64,000 nt of DNA, taken from assembly GCA_034440575.1 (NCBI GenBank), contig JAOTOL010000880.1:62001-126000 (forward strand). The letters run 5' to 3'. Shown here piece by piece: positions 54,609 to 64,000 of the stretch (position 1 is the first letter of the stretch; every line of letters starts with the position of its first letter). Source of the DNA: Imbricaverruca yamaguchii (Eukaryota > Arthropoda > Thecostraca > Neoverrucidae). Under the pieces are notes generated by a model. That model was not told the origin of the DNA. It made no database searches and worked only from the letters and a program-made list of their open reading frames with translations. The position numbers and the translations under genes are program-made.

Positions 54609-56319
54609 TTATATGTTGATTTCATCCAATTTCTTGTTCGCGTACTTTTGAATTGCACCCTGCTCAGATGCGAGGAGAAGCTGACTAATCTTTGATATTT
54701 GTAGAACTACATTGGGGAGTCTGTAGAAATCGGGACGAACTCGCAGGTCGTGTCCGAGGTGGTTGGCAACCCATTCGAGTTGGTTTTCGTTCAGGTTCAT
54801 TATTTGCGTCACAGTGCCCAGACACTTCTGCAATTTTGTCCCTGTACAAGTACCGGCCGCTGAAGGCTCACTTGGTTACACGCGCACTTGATTGCATCCC
54901 AGCCATTGATATTTGTCTTTCCCCCTGCTTTTACGAATACGAACAGGATGTTTACGGGCACACCTACGGAGTCACGTACCTTGATCAGCAAGTCGAGTGC
55001 TTGGGTCATATAAGGAGTCAGCAAGACTGGCACAGGGCGCTTCCGCTTTCCCAGGACCTCCGCAACGCTCATGATGGTCGCCAGCTGCTGCTCCGTGGGG
55101 GACATATATGCTAAAATGTCTTGGTTAACTGCACCCCTGTTTCTGTTTTTGTAGGTTTGCAAGAGAAGTCGGCAGGCCTCTCCGCCTCGACGTTTATTGC
55201 AAAGAATCACGGCGCGCATGCAAGCCGGGACAACTTGTTATACTTTGCTTTTAATGCTGCCCGCCCGAGAAGCCCTTGCTTGATGTCCTTCATCAAGTCA
55301 TGGACTTCCAGTTTTGTTTTGCTTGTGAGTTCCACCAGATCCTCGGTTATTGGGAGTGGGTCCACTCTATTCATATTTCTTAGGTTCATGGTGGACAGGG
55401 CTGCATGGGAGATACGATCGCCCCACTCTACGTCATGTAAGGTTATATACTCGCTGAGTTCCTGCTGAAGTAGTGCATTATTCGTTTTCAGGGAATTTCC
55501 GACAGCCTTCTGAGCAACTTTTTTCAGTCCGTGACCCAGCTTCAGCGCGAGAGTCGGAACTTTGTACTTTGGTGGGTGATTAGCATCACCTAGCTCCCAT
55601 GAGCATACTTCGCACACTGACGAGATCACGGCATCAAAATACCGTGGCTGCAAAATGAACTCCACAGAAAGCGAATTGTCCTGCAGCCGTTTTCTTATCG
55701 TGATGACCAGTTTCGCCAGCGATCTCAATCTTACCAGAATGGCCGTCACTTGGTTGATGCTTCTTCCCTTGTTTGTCAACAAGTTGGCACCCAAGTCCTT
55801 CAGAAGAGGGTCTTTCCTAATAACTTCTCGGACTTCGTCCTTCTTTAAGGCGGCAACGATGCAGCTGAAAAACTCGCGTTCATCCTCCTCTTCTTTCCTT
55901 GATGCGGCAACTAGACCCAACGACAAAGCCGTGAAATGGTTGTTTCGCAGAAATTTGTCTCTTTCAGTTGCACACGGACACTTTTTCACATTCCTCCAAA
56001 AGACCGCCCTAAGAACGTATCCAAAGCATGCATGACACGGGATGAAAGCCGAAATCGGTGTGTCAACGTGCGGACTCTTTAATACTATCATACTCTGCTA
56101 TACTACTATCATCATACTCTTTAATACTCTGCCTGGAAGACCAGTTTGCATTAGATTCTGGTTGTACTGGTGATTGCCATTGCACATTAGTTTGAATACG
56201 GCGTGCTTGCGTCTTCTGACGTTTCTTTCAAAAACGCTTCTATGTCTGGTTCGTTTGAATACTCGAAGACTAAGCGCCTTTGCATCTTTTGCTTGATCAA
56301 CTTGCTGCAAAACACGCAA
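54609..56319 (-). pseudogene. Metazoan tyrosine-recombinase-like (Crypton-type) gene in four frames
   Basis: In minus-strand order: 56319-56098 (RNVRRRKHAVFKLMCNGNH), 56091-55207 (IPCHACFGYVLRAVFWRNVK with Cys ligands, a long helical middle, HAALSTMNLRNMNRVDPLP), 55219-54809 (ILCNKRRGGEACRLLLQTYK, VPVLLTPYMTQALDLLI) and 54833-54609 (VTQIMNLNENQLEWVANHLG, HDLRVRPDFYRLPN). RRGGE supplies the first catalytic Arg, NHLGHD the late His and FYRLP the Tyr nucleophile. The block order is that of a common but mostly uncharacterised family in invertebrates and fish, which I take to be Crypton-type. The pieces overlap by a few codons in different frames, so three frameshifts or introns separate them. Confidence 0.6.
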
Positions 56320-56379
56320 GAGTTCACCTTATCATAGTACTATTTGTTACTAAAGCCTGCTTTCGGAGCATGCACTTTC

Positions 56380-57000
56380 CGCATCATGTCTGGTGCCTCA
56401 AGGCCTTCAAGTTCCAAGCTCCCGCTCACTTCGGATGGGGGAACCTCACTGTCGGATTGTGGCATCACTTTGTCCTCTCCGAACGGCACCAGCTACAGAA
56501 TGTCGCTGCTCAGATGTCGGGCGCCAGTGACATTCCACGACTTGTCTGGCGTTGCAAGACACCGAAAGAATTCAAAGCCAAAAGAAAGAATTCCGAAAGA
56601 GCCGAAGCCGAAAGAATTCGAATCCAAGACCCCCGACTACAGGACCATGACTTAGTCAATCTTGGCCTTTTACGCTCTTATCTTAGGACTTCCTCTTTCA
56701 CTTACTGACAAATGAGTAATATTCTACAGTGGAACTGTTGAGGTGTGAGAACTAGCATTAACGAATTACAACATATTTTGCACCGTCGTACACCGGCCGT
56801 AATATGCCTACACGAGACCAAACTATCTCCTGGTGCTTCCTTTTAATTAAGAAACTACTCTGTTTTACGCAAGGACGTCGTCACCCACACTGTAGCACAT
56901 GGTGGTGTACTTCTTGCCGTCCACCACTCGGTCCCCTTCGAACAAGTACACCTGAGATCAAACATCCAGGCTGTCGCTGCTCGAAATGGGATGTCCTAAG
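56380..57000 (+). mobile_element. Jockey-type LINE, ORF1 end and start of endonuclease
   Basis: A Ser/Lys/Pro-rich frame ends at about 56650 (PKERIPKEPKPKEFESKTPD). From 56711 a broken frame gives SNILQWNC, GVRTSINELQHILHRRTPAV, ICLHETKLSPG, VAHGGVLLAVHHSVPF and NIQAVAAR, the N-terminal half of a Jockey-clade APE endonuclease, with two internal stops. It ends abruptly after QAVAA. Together with the C-terminal endonuclease fragments upstream of CP1 and CP3 it shows this LINE family was once active here. Confidence 0.6.
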
Positions 57001-57899
57001 ATAAGACGCGAAATGGGATGAATATGGACCTTTCCGGGGCTTAAAATGTTTTACAACTTATCTGCTCATCCATCTGGTTAGCCTCATAGTTAACGTTTTC
57101 TTAATGCCTGCTTTTTGATACCAACAATTGTTATGGTTCCCTCATCAACGGAAGAACCTATCCTAATCTTGAAGCAGTTTACATTCTAGGTTTTTCCACA
57201 ACAAATATTTATCGAAACTTAACGATATCTCCTCCCCCGAAGTTTCGCCCAGAAAGATACTATGCTGGTCATAAGTTCCTTGAGCAAATTTGGAACCATC
57301 ACGTTACGAGCATTATCATCTAAGGTCTCTCTTATTTTCAGTTTTATGTATGATGTGACCCAAGTTATATACATCCTTATGATGTGATCCGCCCTGGAAG
57401 CCATTTTCCATGTAATGCAACCCAATCCGCTGCATCCACGGTACATATTTGTTTTTTGTAATATTATGTAACCGTCACCTTTCTCGTCTTCAACAGAACA
57501 ATGAATGCAGGTGCCGAAGCGCCAAGGGGAGCAGTTGGATGAAGGTGGCTAGGGGACAAAACGAATCAGGTATTTACATGCATCCATGCTTACGTGATGC
57601 TATGGCTGGATATATCAACTTGTGAATACCAAGACGATGGCACTCACACACTTCGGCAAATTTCCACAATACAAAATTACGGATTCAATGTGTGACAGCC
57701 ACGCTACCGTGAATCCCAACTCAGTGTACCATAATATATGAGTTGTTCGGCCAGCCAAGGTATACCTTTTGAGTGACTTGGATGGAAAATCTTTGACCGG
57801 ACGAGGTAATGACATTCACACAGTGTTTCCAACAGCCATACGCTAGTCCGCGTTCGGTCCAACAAGCTACTCTGTGCAGTAGAAGTTGCGAGATGCTGT
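57001..57899. other. Unit-B-specific DNA, no gene recognised
   Basis: No domain or exon chain is seen. Homology with unit A resumes at about 57902. Confidence 0.5.
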
Positions 57900-58192
57900 G
57901 CACCAGTGGGGACAACGATAACCGGTAACCGGTAATGGGGAAAACGACACTGTGTGTGCCCAGGACCGGATGGAAGATAGCTGAGTCCACACAAATTCGA
58001 AACCACATGCCAACACTAAACACCATGGCCGCATCTTGGACACTACTCCAGCTTGTCCCATACACAAGGCATAACGTTGGACAATATAACGTACATAGCG
58101 CAAATATATGCGTATTATATATCATATACTCATACGTATGCGAACATACTGCATATAGATATACGTATACATAGGCATATACATATACATAC

Positions 58193-58223
<31 letters not shown>

Positions 58224-59440
58224 TGTATGTATGTATGTATGTATGTATGTATGTATGTATGCATGCATGCGTGTATGTATGTATGTATGTGTGTATGCAT
58301 GTATATATGTATGTATGTATGCATGTACGTATGCATGTATGCATGTATGTATGTGTGCATGTATGCATGTATGCATGTATGTATGCATGCATGCATGTAT
58401 GTATGTATTTATGTACGTAAATGCAAGCACACAATTTACCCCTCGAAACAGTTGACACAGTGATGCTCAGTATTAAATCACACAGTGATGCTCGGTCTTA
58501 AATCCATGGAGAAACTACAGCTTTGTGAAACCGCCATGCAGTGCTTTAGAATGAAAAGGAACAACCTGTCAACTTAGAAAAAAAGTTTCAATCTGAACTA
58601 TGCTCTTTTTTTGCTTTTCATCCAATAATGTTCAAGTAGGTTTAATAATATTTCCCACTGAAGTTTCGAAAAACGATATCTTGCTGAAAATCTACTGATA
58701 AGGCGCAAAGGTTAGCAAAATTAATTATGTGGATAACTCCTCTGGTCAAGATTTTGAATTGGCAAAAACAATTGATTACAAAAATGTTACTGCTCTGTAT
58801 ATCTAGCATTGGATGTAAGCTGTTGAAGCCACTGTTACACTACCAACCATTCGCTTCGCCACATATTTTCAGTACGGGGACATGGCGGCTTTAGGCTGAC
58901 TTTTTTAATGCAACGCCGTGTTAATATTGCATTTCGCTCGTATGCAGAGGCATTACTCCGTCTCTACCGGGGGAATTCATATGTACACAGCTCAAGAACC
59001 TAATATAAGCCTTCATAACAAATAAGTACACTCCACAGGCACCGACCTTTAAGCTGTTCTTCCGTTTCTTCCGGATACTTTGAAGTGTTCGTCCCTGAAA
59101 TATGACAAATGCATCTTAAGTCATATAACCAAAGCATTTCCATCCACCATACAAATATCGTGCATTGGTACACAGAGTTCAACTAAATTGAAAATTCAAC
59201 AACAAAAAACACACCTTTCAAGACAAGTTTTCAACTAAACGCTTCGGAATTATTTTGCTCACAAACTGAAAAGTAGGCTTTAACACAGAAGATAAGTGGT
59301 CCCATCATCTTAGTCACGTACATAGATATGGTATTCTGAATAAAAAATGCATTATAAGACAACATTACCCCTAAATTCCCTCGTTTAATATACAGGAAAT
59401 TAAGGGAGAATCTAGAATGGCCACTTTGTTTACCCAATGG
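57900..59440. other. Duplicated-unit DNA around the ATGT repeat, unit B
   Basis: Matches 37290-39257, with the 600-bp difference noted for unit A. Only the first bases of the fold-back element's left end (TTTACCCAATGGGCGATCTC) are present before the CP4 upstream region starts. Confidence 0.75.
58190..58425 (+). repeat. ATGT microsatellite, unit B
   Basis: Longer than the unit A copy by about 80 bp, with more GCATG interruptions on the right. Its frames are artefacts. Confidence 0.95.
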
Positions 59441-60429
59441 GCGATCTCGATTTCACTCTCAGTGAAATATCACCCCACGTTTCCAGCTCTTCTCCGAAGC
59501 TTAGCTCCCCGTAGCCAGCAACCTCCTCCCTTGTCGACGCATTGTCACAGGCTTTTAGCGCGTTTTTTTTTGGTGCGACATGTAACTCCGGCCGTCCATG
59601 GAACTCCGATTTAGGTCCTATACAGATGACGTCCATGGAAGAACTACTTAATGTTAACAGGAAACCATGGACATAAAATGTCCATGCATGCGCGGCGTCC
59701 ATGAAACTCCCAGAAAAAAACTCACTTACGTCCACGAAATTACGGGTTGAAGGGAATATGCATATTACTCGCAGAGATAGAAGTACACAGACCTGACTAC
59801 ACACTCAACATATATGACTCACTGCACACTATTAGACACCAGATACACTCACAGCATGTAGACACAAGCACTCTGCAGACGCACCATCAAGCATGCCATA
59901 ACATTTTTCATGGAGCACATTTAGTAGTCAATTTAATACGCACCATCTCGGCAAAATTTGGTTACTTTTGAAACATTGCACACCGACCGAGATGACGAAA
60001 CAAACCCATATCACTCGAACATAACATCACCATCACAGATCCACAGGCCATCGCAGACATTTTGGCAAACATCCATTGCCCACATGACAGACTGTATCAA
60101 ACGCTGGTCGAACTCTTTCCGACCCTTGCCGTTTTATTGACATAGCAGGCTATTTTCGAAAATGCTTCGTTCGCCTTGTTAAAGAAAGTCTCCACTATGT
60201 TGTCCAGTCGCACAAACGTCTCTCTTCCTCCCAATCGGTTTTCCTTCCTGGCAAATCTTTCTTCCCACGTTTGTTACGGACCAGTTCGCGGCTTCGCTTC
60301 AATCGCTTGAAGGACATGTCTGTTCATGAGTCCTTTCCTACCTCTCATGGGTTCGGCCGTCGCATTCCATCTGAAGACCTGTAGCCGCGAGCGTTAGTCA
60401 GTGGTGCACTTCCCGTGCGGTGATGACAC
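59441..60429. other. CP4 upstream region
   Basis: Matches 40311-42121 except that the Jockey-type fragment (about 600 bp) is absent, with the join at about 59820. No gene. Confidence 0.6.
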
Positions 60430-60476
60430 TATATAACCTGTCCTGTTCAAGGTCGGCAGCCGGCCTACCTATATAA
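60430..60476 (+). promoter_or_regulatory. Two TATA boxes of CP4
   Basis: TATATAA at 60430-60436 and 60470-60476, 40 bp apart. The proximal one is 75 bp before the start codon and the intervening CAAGGTCGGCAGCCGGCC is conserved. Confidence 0.55.
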
Positions 60477-60550
60477 CAGCAGTCAGACAGGTAAAAAGTA
60501 CCACATCTTCTGGAGGGATACCCAGTCACCAGCCTGTCCCATTCGCCAAC

Positions 60551-61602
60551 ATGAAGGTACTGCTGGTTCGCCAATTTGATTTGGCTTGGAAATTTCGTGA
60601 TTGTAGTGTATGCACTAGGTATCAAACACCGAGGGGAGGAAATTATTTAGTATGTCATTAACTATCGTCGGATTCCGTGGATCTTGTCAAAGTCAATCAA
60701 TGGCCGATACCTCTCATCCTGCGAAGTTCATAGCTTACTGCACATGATAGATGCAATGTGCAATGGCACATGTTATCTTCGCCAGAAAAGTAAGCAAATA
60801 TCTCGGTGCAATGCCTTCATCATGTGGACAAATAAAATGTATTTCTACAGTAAGACATCGTGTGTGATTGCGCTTTGTATCTACCCTGTGAAGTCTTCGT
60901 GGCTCTAATCGCATCTGTTCAGTGGTATTCAAACACCACACTGTTAACATTCTAGCATTGCAGTAGTTTCTATTCCAATGCTGCCAGTTGTCACAGTAGT
61001 GTTGACCCTGAAGTCTAAGCAACGCTCCATTGCAGTTGCTGCTGACCCTGACAGCGCTGGTAGCCGCGGCCTGCGCCGAGTCGTCAGTCCGTGCCAGCGT
61101 CGGATACGCCGCACCGGCCGTGCGCGTCGGGTACGCCGCACCAGCCGTGAGAGCCGCGCCACTGCCCGTCGCACGCATCCTGGAGTCGAGTAGCGAGACC
61201 GACGACCAGGGCGGCTACGCCTTCCGCTTCCTGTCCGACGACGGCATCAGTCGGGAGGAGCACCGGTCCGACGGCGCCGTGGTCGGCTCCTACAGCTACG
61301 TCGCACCCGACGGCTCCACCGTGTCGGTGCGCTACGTGGCTGACGTGCTCGGGTTCCGCGCCGAAGGCGACTCGCTGCCGACGCCCGTGCCGACCGAGTA
61401 CCCGACACCGGTGGTGCCGTCCACCGAGGTGCCGGCTGAGGAGCGCACCGTCCAGCTCAGCTACTCCAGCCCACAGGGGCGGCAGGAGCAGGAGCAGGAG
61501 CGGGTCCAGGTCCAGCCCGCGTACGCCGCTCCTGGGCGGGCTGCAGTGGCTCCTGTTGTACGGTACGAGCCCGTCTACGAATTGCGGCCTGTCTCCCAGT
61601 GA
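60551..61602 (+). CDS. RR-1 cuticle protein CP4
   Basis: Exon 1 is ATGAAG|GTACTG (60551-60556). Exon 2 starts at 61036 after CTCCATTGCAG. The product is about 190 residues: signal peptide MKLLLTLTALVAAACA, two VGYAAPAVR units, the RR-1 chitin-binding domain (GGYAFRFLSDDG, GSYSYVAPDGSTV, VADVLGFRAEGD, LPTP), the QEQEQERVQVQ stretch and the AAPG/YEPVYELRPVSQ end. It is a secreted cuticle protein. Its repeat number equals CP1's, but it keeps the full C-terminus that CP1 has lost. The 3' flank diverges soon after the stop and includes a short GT repeat. Confidence 0.85.
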
Positions 61603-61988
61603 ACCTATCACAGTGCACGTCCACCACCGAGTCCGTCTACCGGTGGACTCGCCGACCACCGAAACCGACTACCAGTAATGTGATGGTTTGTGTGTGTGTG
61701 TGTGTCTGGTATTTATTGCATGACGTAATGGTCATCAAAATATACGTTGCGTTGTTATTCGTGAACCTTCTTATTTGCTACGAGAATCTACATACGGTGA
61801 TATTTATTCCGCATTGATCGTCGTGATTATCACCAAGATGGAGGTGTTTGAAGGGGAACAAAAGGTTTGCAGCGCTACTACATGCATTTTAAGCAAGGTG
61901 ACTTAGAGTCATTTCATACGCAAGGGTATATCCGTATGCATATGAGGGGCGGATATAGGAGGCACTGGGGGCATATCCCCAGAATAAT
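61603..61988. other. CP4 3' flank, diverged
   Basis: Only the first 200 bp keep scattered similarity to the other CP 3' flanks (GTATTTATTGCA, ATCAAAATATAC). No gene. Confidence 0.5.
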
Positions 61989-62070
<82 letters not shown>

Positions 62071-62090
62071 ATATATATATATATATATTG
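61989..62090. repeat. TA dinucleotide microsatellite
   Basis: About 90 bp of TA followed by a TGTATG interruption and more TA. Confidence 0.95.
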
Positions 62091-63164
62091 TGTTAAGTAT
62101 ATGCTGCTTAATGCTCTCAGAGTATTCGTTTCATACGAAGCGCTAGGAGTGCATTGTACCGTGAGAGGGCAAGTTGTGTGCAAGTTGTCTTTCGGGCTAC
62201 ATCGGAACATGCTTCACACAAAAGTTTGCATTACTTCATAAAATTAAGGAATTGTGTGACATTGTGGGGTTGGAGCAAATGTCCTTCCTGTATAGGAGAG
62301 GTGAGTATTTATGCTCAACTAAGAGCGTTCAGGAACGATGGGCTAATACTGGGCTTTGATGTGGTCCTTCTCAGCTATCCCTTCCCCCAACAGCCTGCTT
62401 TGGAACATAATTGGTCTATTTTGCACAATGTATACAAAACTAAAAACATTTGATGCCAAATTCAAGCAGTCAGAAACTTGTGAAAAATATGAAAATAAAT
62501 ACGGGAATTATGTAGTTTTGCTTGGAACAGTTGAGTAACTCAAAACCAGCTTTGGATCTTCCGATGCAACCAATTTGTACTGGTATGTTGAACTGTTCCC
62601 AATTCAAAACAAGGCTTAGTCTGACAAAACGTTTGGTATTCATGTTCCTCATAGTTGGTAGACATGTGCCCATGCCTGGATACCCTAAGTTGGTATGTGG
62701 TCTGGACCCCATGGTTTTGCATCCTGCTAATGTTAGTTTGTCATTTTCCATATGCATTGGGAAAATATGCCTTCAGAATGTGAACTTGGATCCCCTGACT
62801 TTGTGGGAGATCCCCAGCCCTGCAAGTGCCAAGAAAGTTTGGTAGGGAGACTGGAAGGAGGTGTTGGCAATCTCTAAACTTGACCATCTATGACTAAGTT
62901 GAATAATTAGTTGACACATGTAGAAATTTTGTTGGTGATTTCTTTTTCCAATTGCAGTGTTCCATGATATTTTTTTTTGTGAATCTGAATACTTCAATAA
63001 ACAAAGTTGTATATTATTATAAGTTTAGATTCTTGGTATATGAACTAATGGATTTCCAGGGTATTGTTTTTGTTTGGTCAACAAATTGATCGGTTTATTC
63101 TTAAACGCCTCTTTGTGCTGTGCTATGCTTATGAAGAATGGACAAATATAGCCATATCCATTTT
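62091..63164. other. AT-rich DNA with one dispersed repeat
   Basis: No gene recognised. About 62690-62790 shares a repeat with 6690-6790. The frames at 62154-62845 have no motif. Confidence 0.45.
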
Positions 63165-63312
63165 AGACATAAAGACATAAAAACATAAAAGATTAGTGCA
63201 ACTATGAGCCACAGGGGCCCTTCTTGGTTGCACTCTGTACACTGAACCAGTTGCCCACCAAATCTGTCAATCAGCCCTCCCTGTAATACTGAAAAGCAAG
63301 CCCTCTATTCTC
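63165..63312 (-). mobile_element. 3' end of a CR1-type LINE
   Basis: This is the terminal repeat and 3' UTR of the same LINE subfamily as 4965-6082 (ACATAAAGACATAAAAACAT, TGCACTCTGTACACTGAACC, CCAGTTGCCCACCAAATCTG), truncated at about 150 bp. It joins directly to the remnant of a fifth cuticle gene. Confidence 0.85.
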
Positions 63313-64000
63313 AAAATGAGCTCTTCTCTGAGCTCGTCGCCCAGTAAACCGACCGGAGTGCACGTCCACCACTGAGTCCGTCTAAGAGTGGAGTCGTCTG
63401 CCGACGATAACTTGGTTTGCCAGTGGAATTGTCTAGTACCGAATCTGATGTGAAAGTGGCGATATTTTCTGTGCTCTTATGTGGTATTTATTGCAGGATA
63501 TAATTTGCATTACAATGCACTCGCTGTTTCTCTTCATCGGCTGTTTTGTGTGCTACGAAAATTCACATCCGCGGATTTCTCGCATTGACCGAGGATAACT
63601 ATCAGCAATAACTCGCTTCATCGATTTTTATTGTGGGCAGTTCGTCCGAATTCTTCCTGGAGTGGTACTGGCTTGATGAATCAGGGTCATGGTATAAAGT
63701 AGAGTTGGTCATAGTATTTTTGCGCGAACCATGCGCCTACCATCCGATCTATGAATTATAGTTGGCCGGCAGGATTTTGGCGGAGCTTAACCAGCGCCGT
63801 CTCTGGGGGCAGGGGGGGGGAGTCTGATAGGCGAGCCCCTAAAGTTTTCCGCGGATAGTGAAAGAACGGAATCTGGCTGCGCGCCAAAATTTGGCATATT
63901 TGTTTCTACATGAATTTGATATGTTGTGTCAAAATTGTGATGTCAGGTTATTAGGGTTAACGAATTAGTCAAGGTCATGTGGGGTCACTTCTAGAAATGT
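63313..64000 (+). pseudogene. 3' remnant of a fifth cuticle-protein gene (CP5)
   Basis: A short stretch ending GTCGCCCAG-TAA (stop at 63345-63347) corresponds to the GTCTCCCAG-TGA end of CP2-CP4. It is followed by a 3' flank that matches the CP1 flank (9600-10240) to the window edge, sharing CGATAACTTGG, TTTATTGCAGGATATAAT, CATCGGCTGTTTT-like and GAGGATAACTATCAGCAATA. The rest of the gene is missing at the LINE junction. It shows that the cuticle array or its duplicated flank continues to the right. Confidence 0.65.

Noticed and set aside
56280..56708. 142-codon plus frame as an independent gene
   Set aside because: It overlaps the Jockey ORF1 end in another register and its N-terminus lies over the minus-strand recombinase; no domain is seen.
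1..64000. Naming the species (for example a barnacle)
   Set aside because: RR-1 cuticle genes and repeat content support an arthropod, but nothing in the window fixes the order or species without a database search.

Overview
The window reads as nuclear DNA of an arthropod, probably a crustacean. The evidence is four copies of a Rebers-Riddiford (RR-1) cuticle-protein gene with AAP/V repeats, each with a two-codon first exon, embedded in intron-rich, transposon-rich sequence with long TA, CT and ATGT microsatellites. Nothing bacterial or viral is visible. I cannot name the species.

Layout. (1) 1-240: minus-strand first exon of a membrane protein, PIG-H-like. (2) 241-7.3 kb: AT-rich, gene-poor, with tRNA-derived SINEs and 5'-truncated or decayed CR1-type LINEs. 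(3) 7.3-9.6 kb: cuticle gene CP1, with a premature stop. (4) 9.6-16.5 kb: a repeat zone. It holds a degenerate 21-bp repeat in opposite orientations around a palindromic 16-bp minisatellite, three stacked perfect hairpins sharing one loop, and a hammerhead-ribozyme-like motif. (5) 16.7 kb to the right edge: a tandem segmental duplication. Unit A runs from CP2 (17 kb) to CP3 (42.7 kb) and unit B from CP3 to CP4 (61 kb). Each carries a cuticle gene, a dead Ras copy, exons of a SAMD3-like gene on the minus strand and an ATGT microsatellite. A fifth cuticle-gene end at 63.3 kb shows that the array continues beyond the window.

The two units act as natural before/after controls for transposon insertions. 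Unit A carries a 10.5-kb hAT-like element with an intact 882-codon transposase frame and a nearly full-length CR1-type LINE inside it. It is flanked by a perfect 8-bp target duplication, and unit B has the empty site. Unit B carries a 3.58-kb element with 387-bp terminal inverted repeats and a 9-bp target duplication, placed in a SAMD3-like exon, and unit A has the empty site. Unit A also holds an approximately 0.96-kb fold-back element with a second hammerhead-like motif, mostly missing from unit B. Unit B's 5' part of the SAMD3-like gene is replaced by about 4.4 kb containing remnants of two different tyrosine-recombinase elements and a Jockey-type LINE.

The genes most likely to make protein are CP2, CP3 and CP4 (cuticle), possibly CP1 in shortened form, and the hAT transposase. 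The unit A SAMD3-like gene is doubtful. Both Ras copies and most LINE frames are broken. Family names come from motif recognition only, and no search was run.
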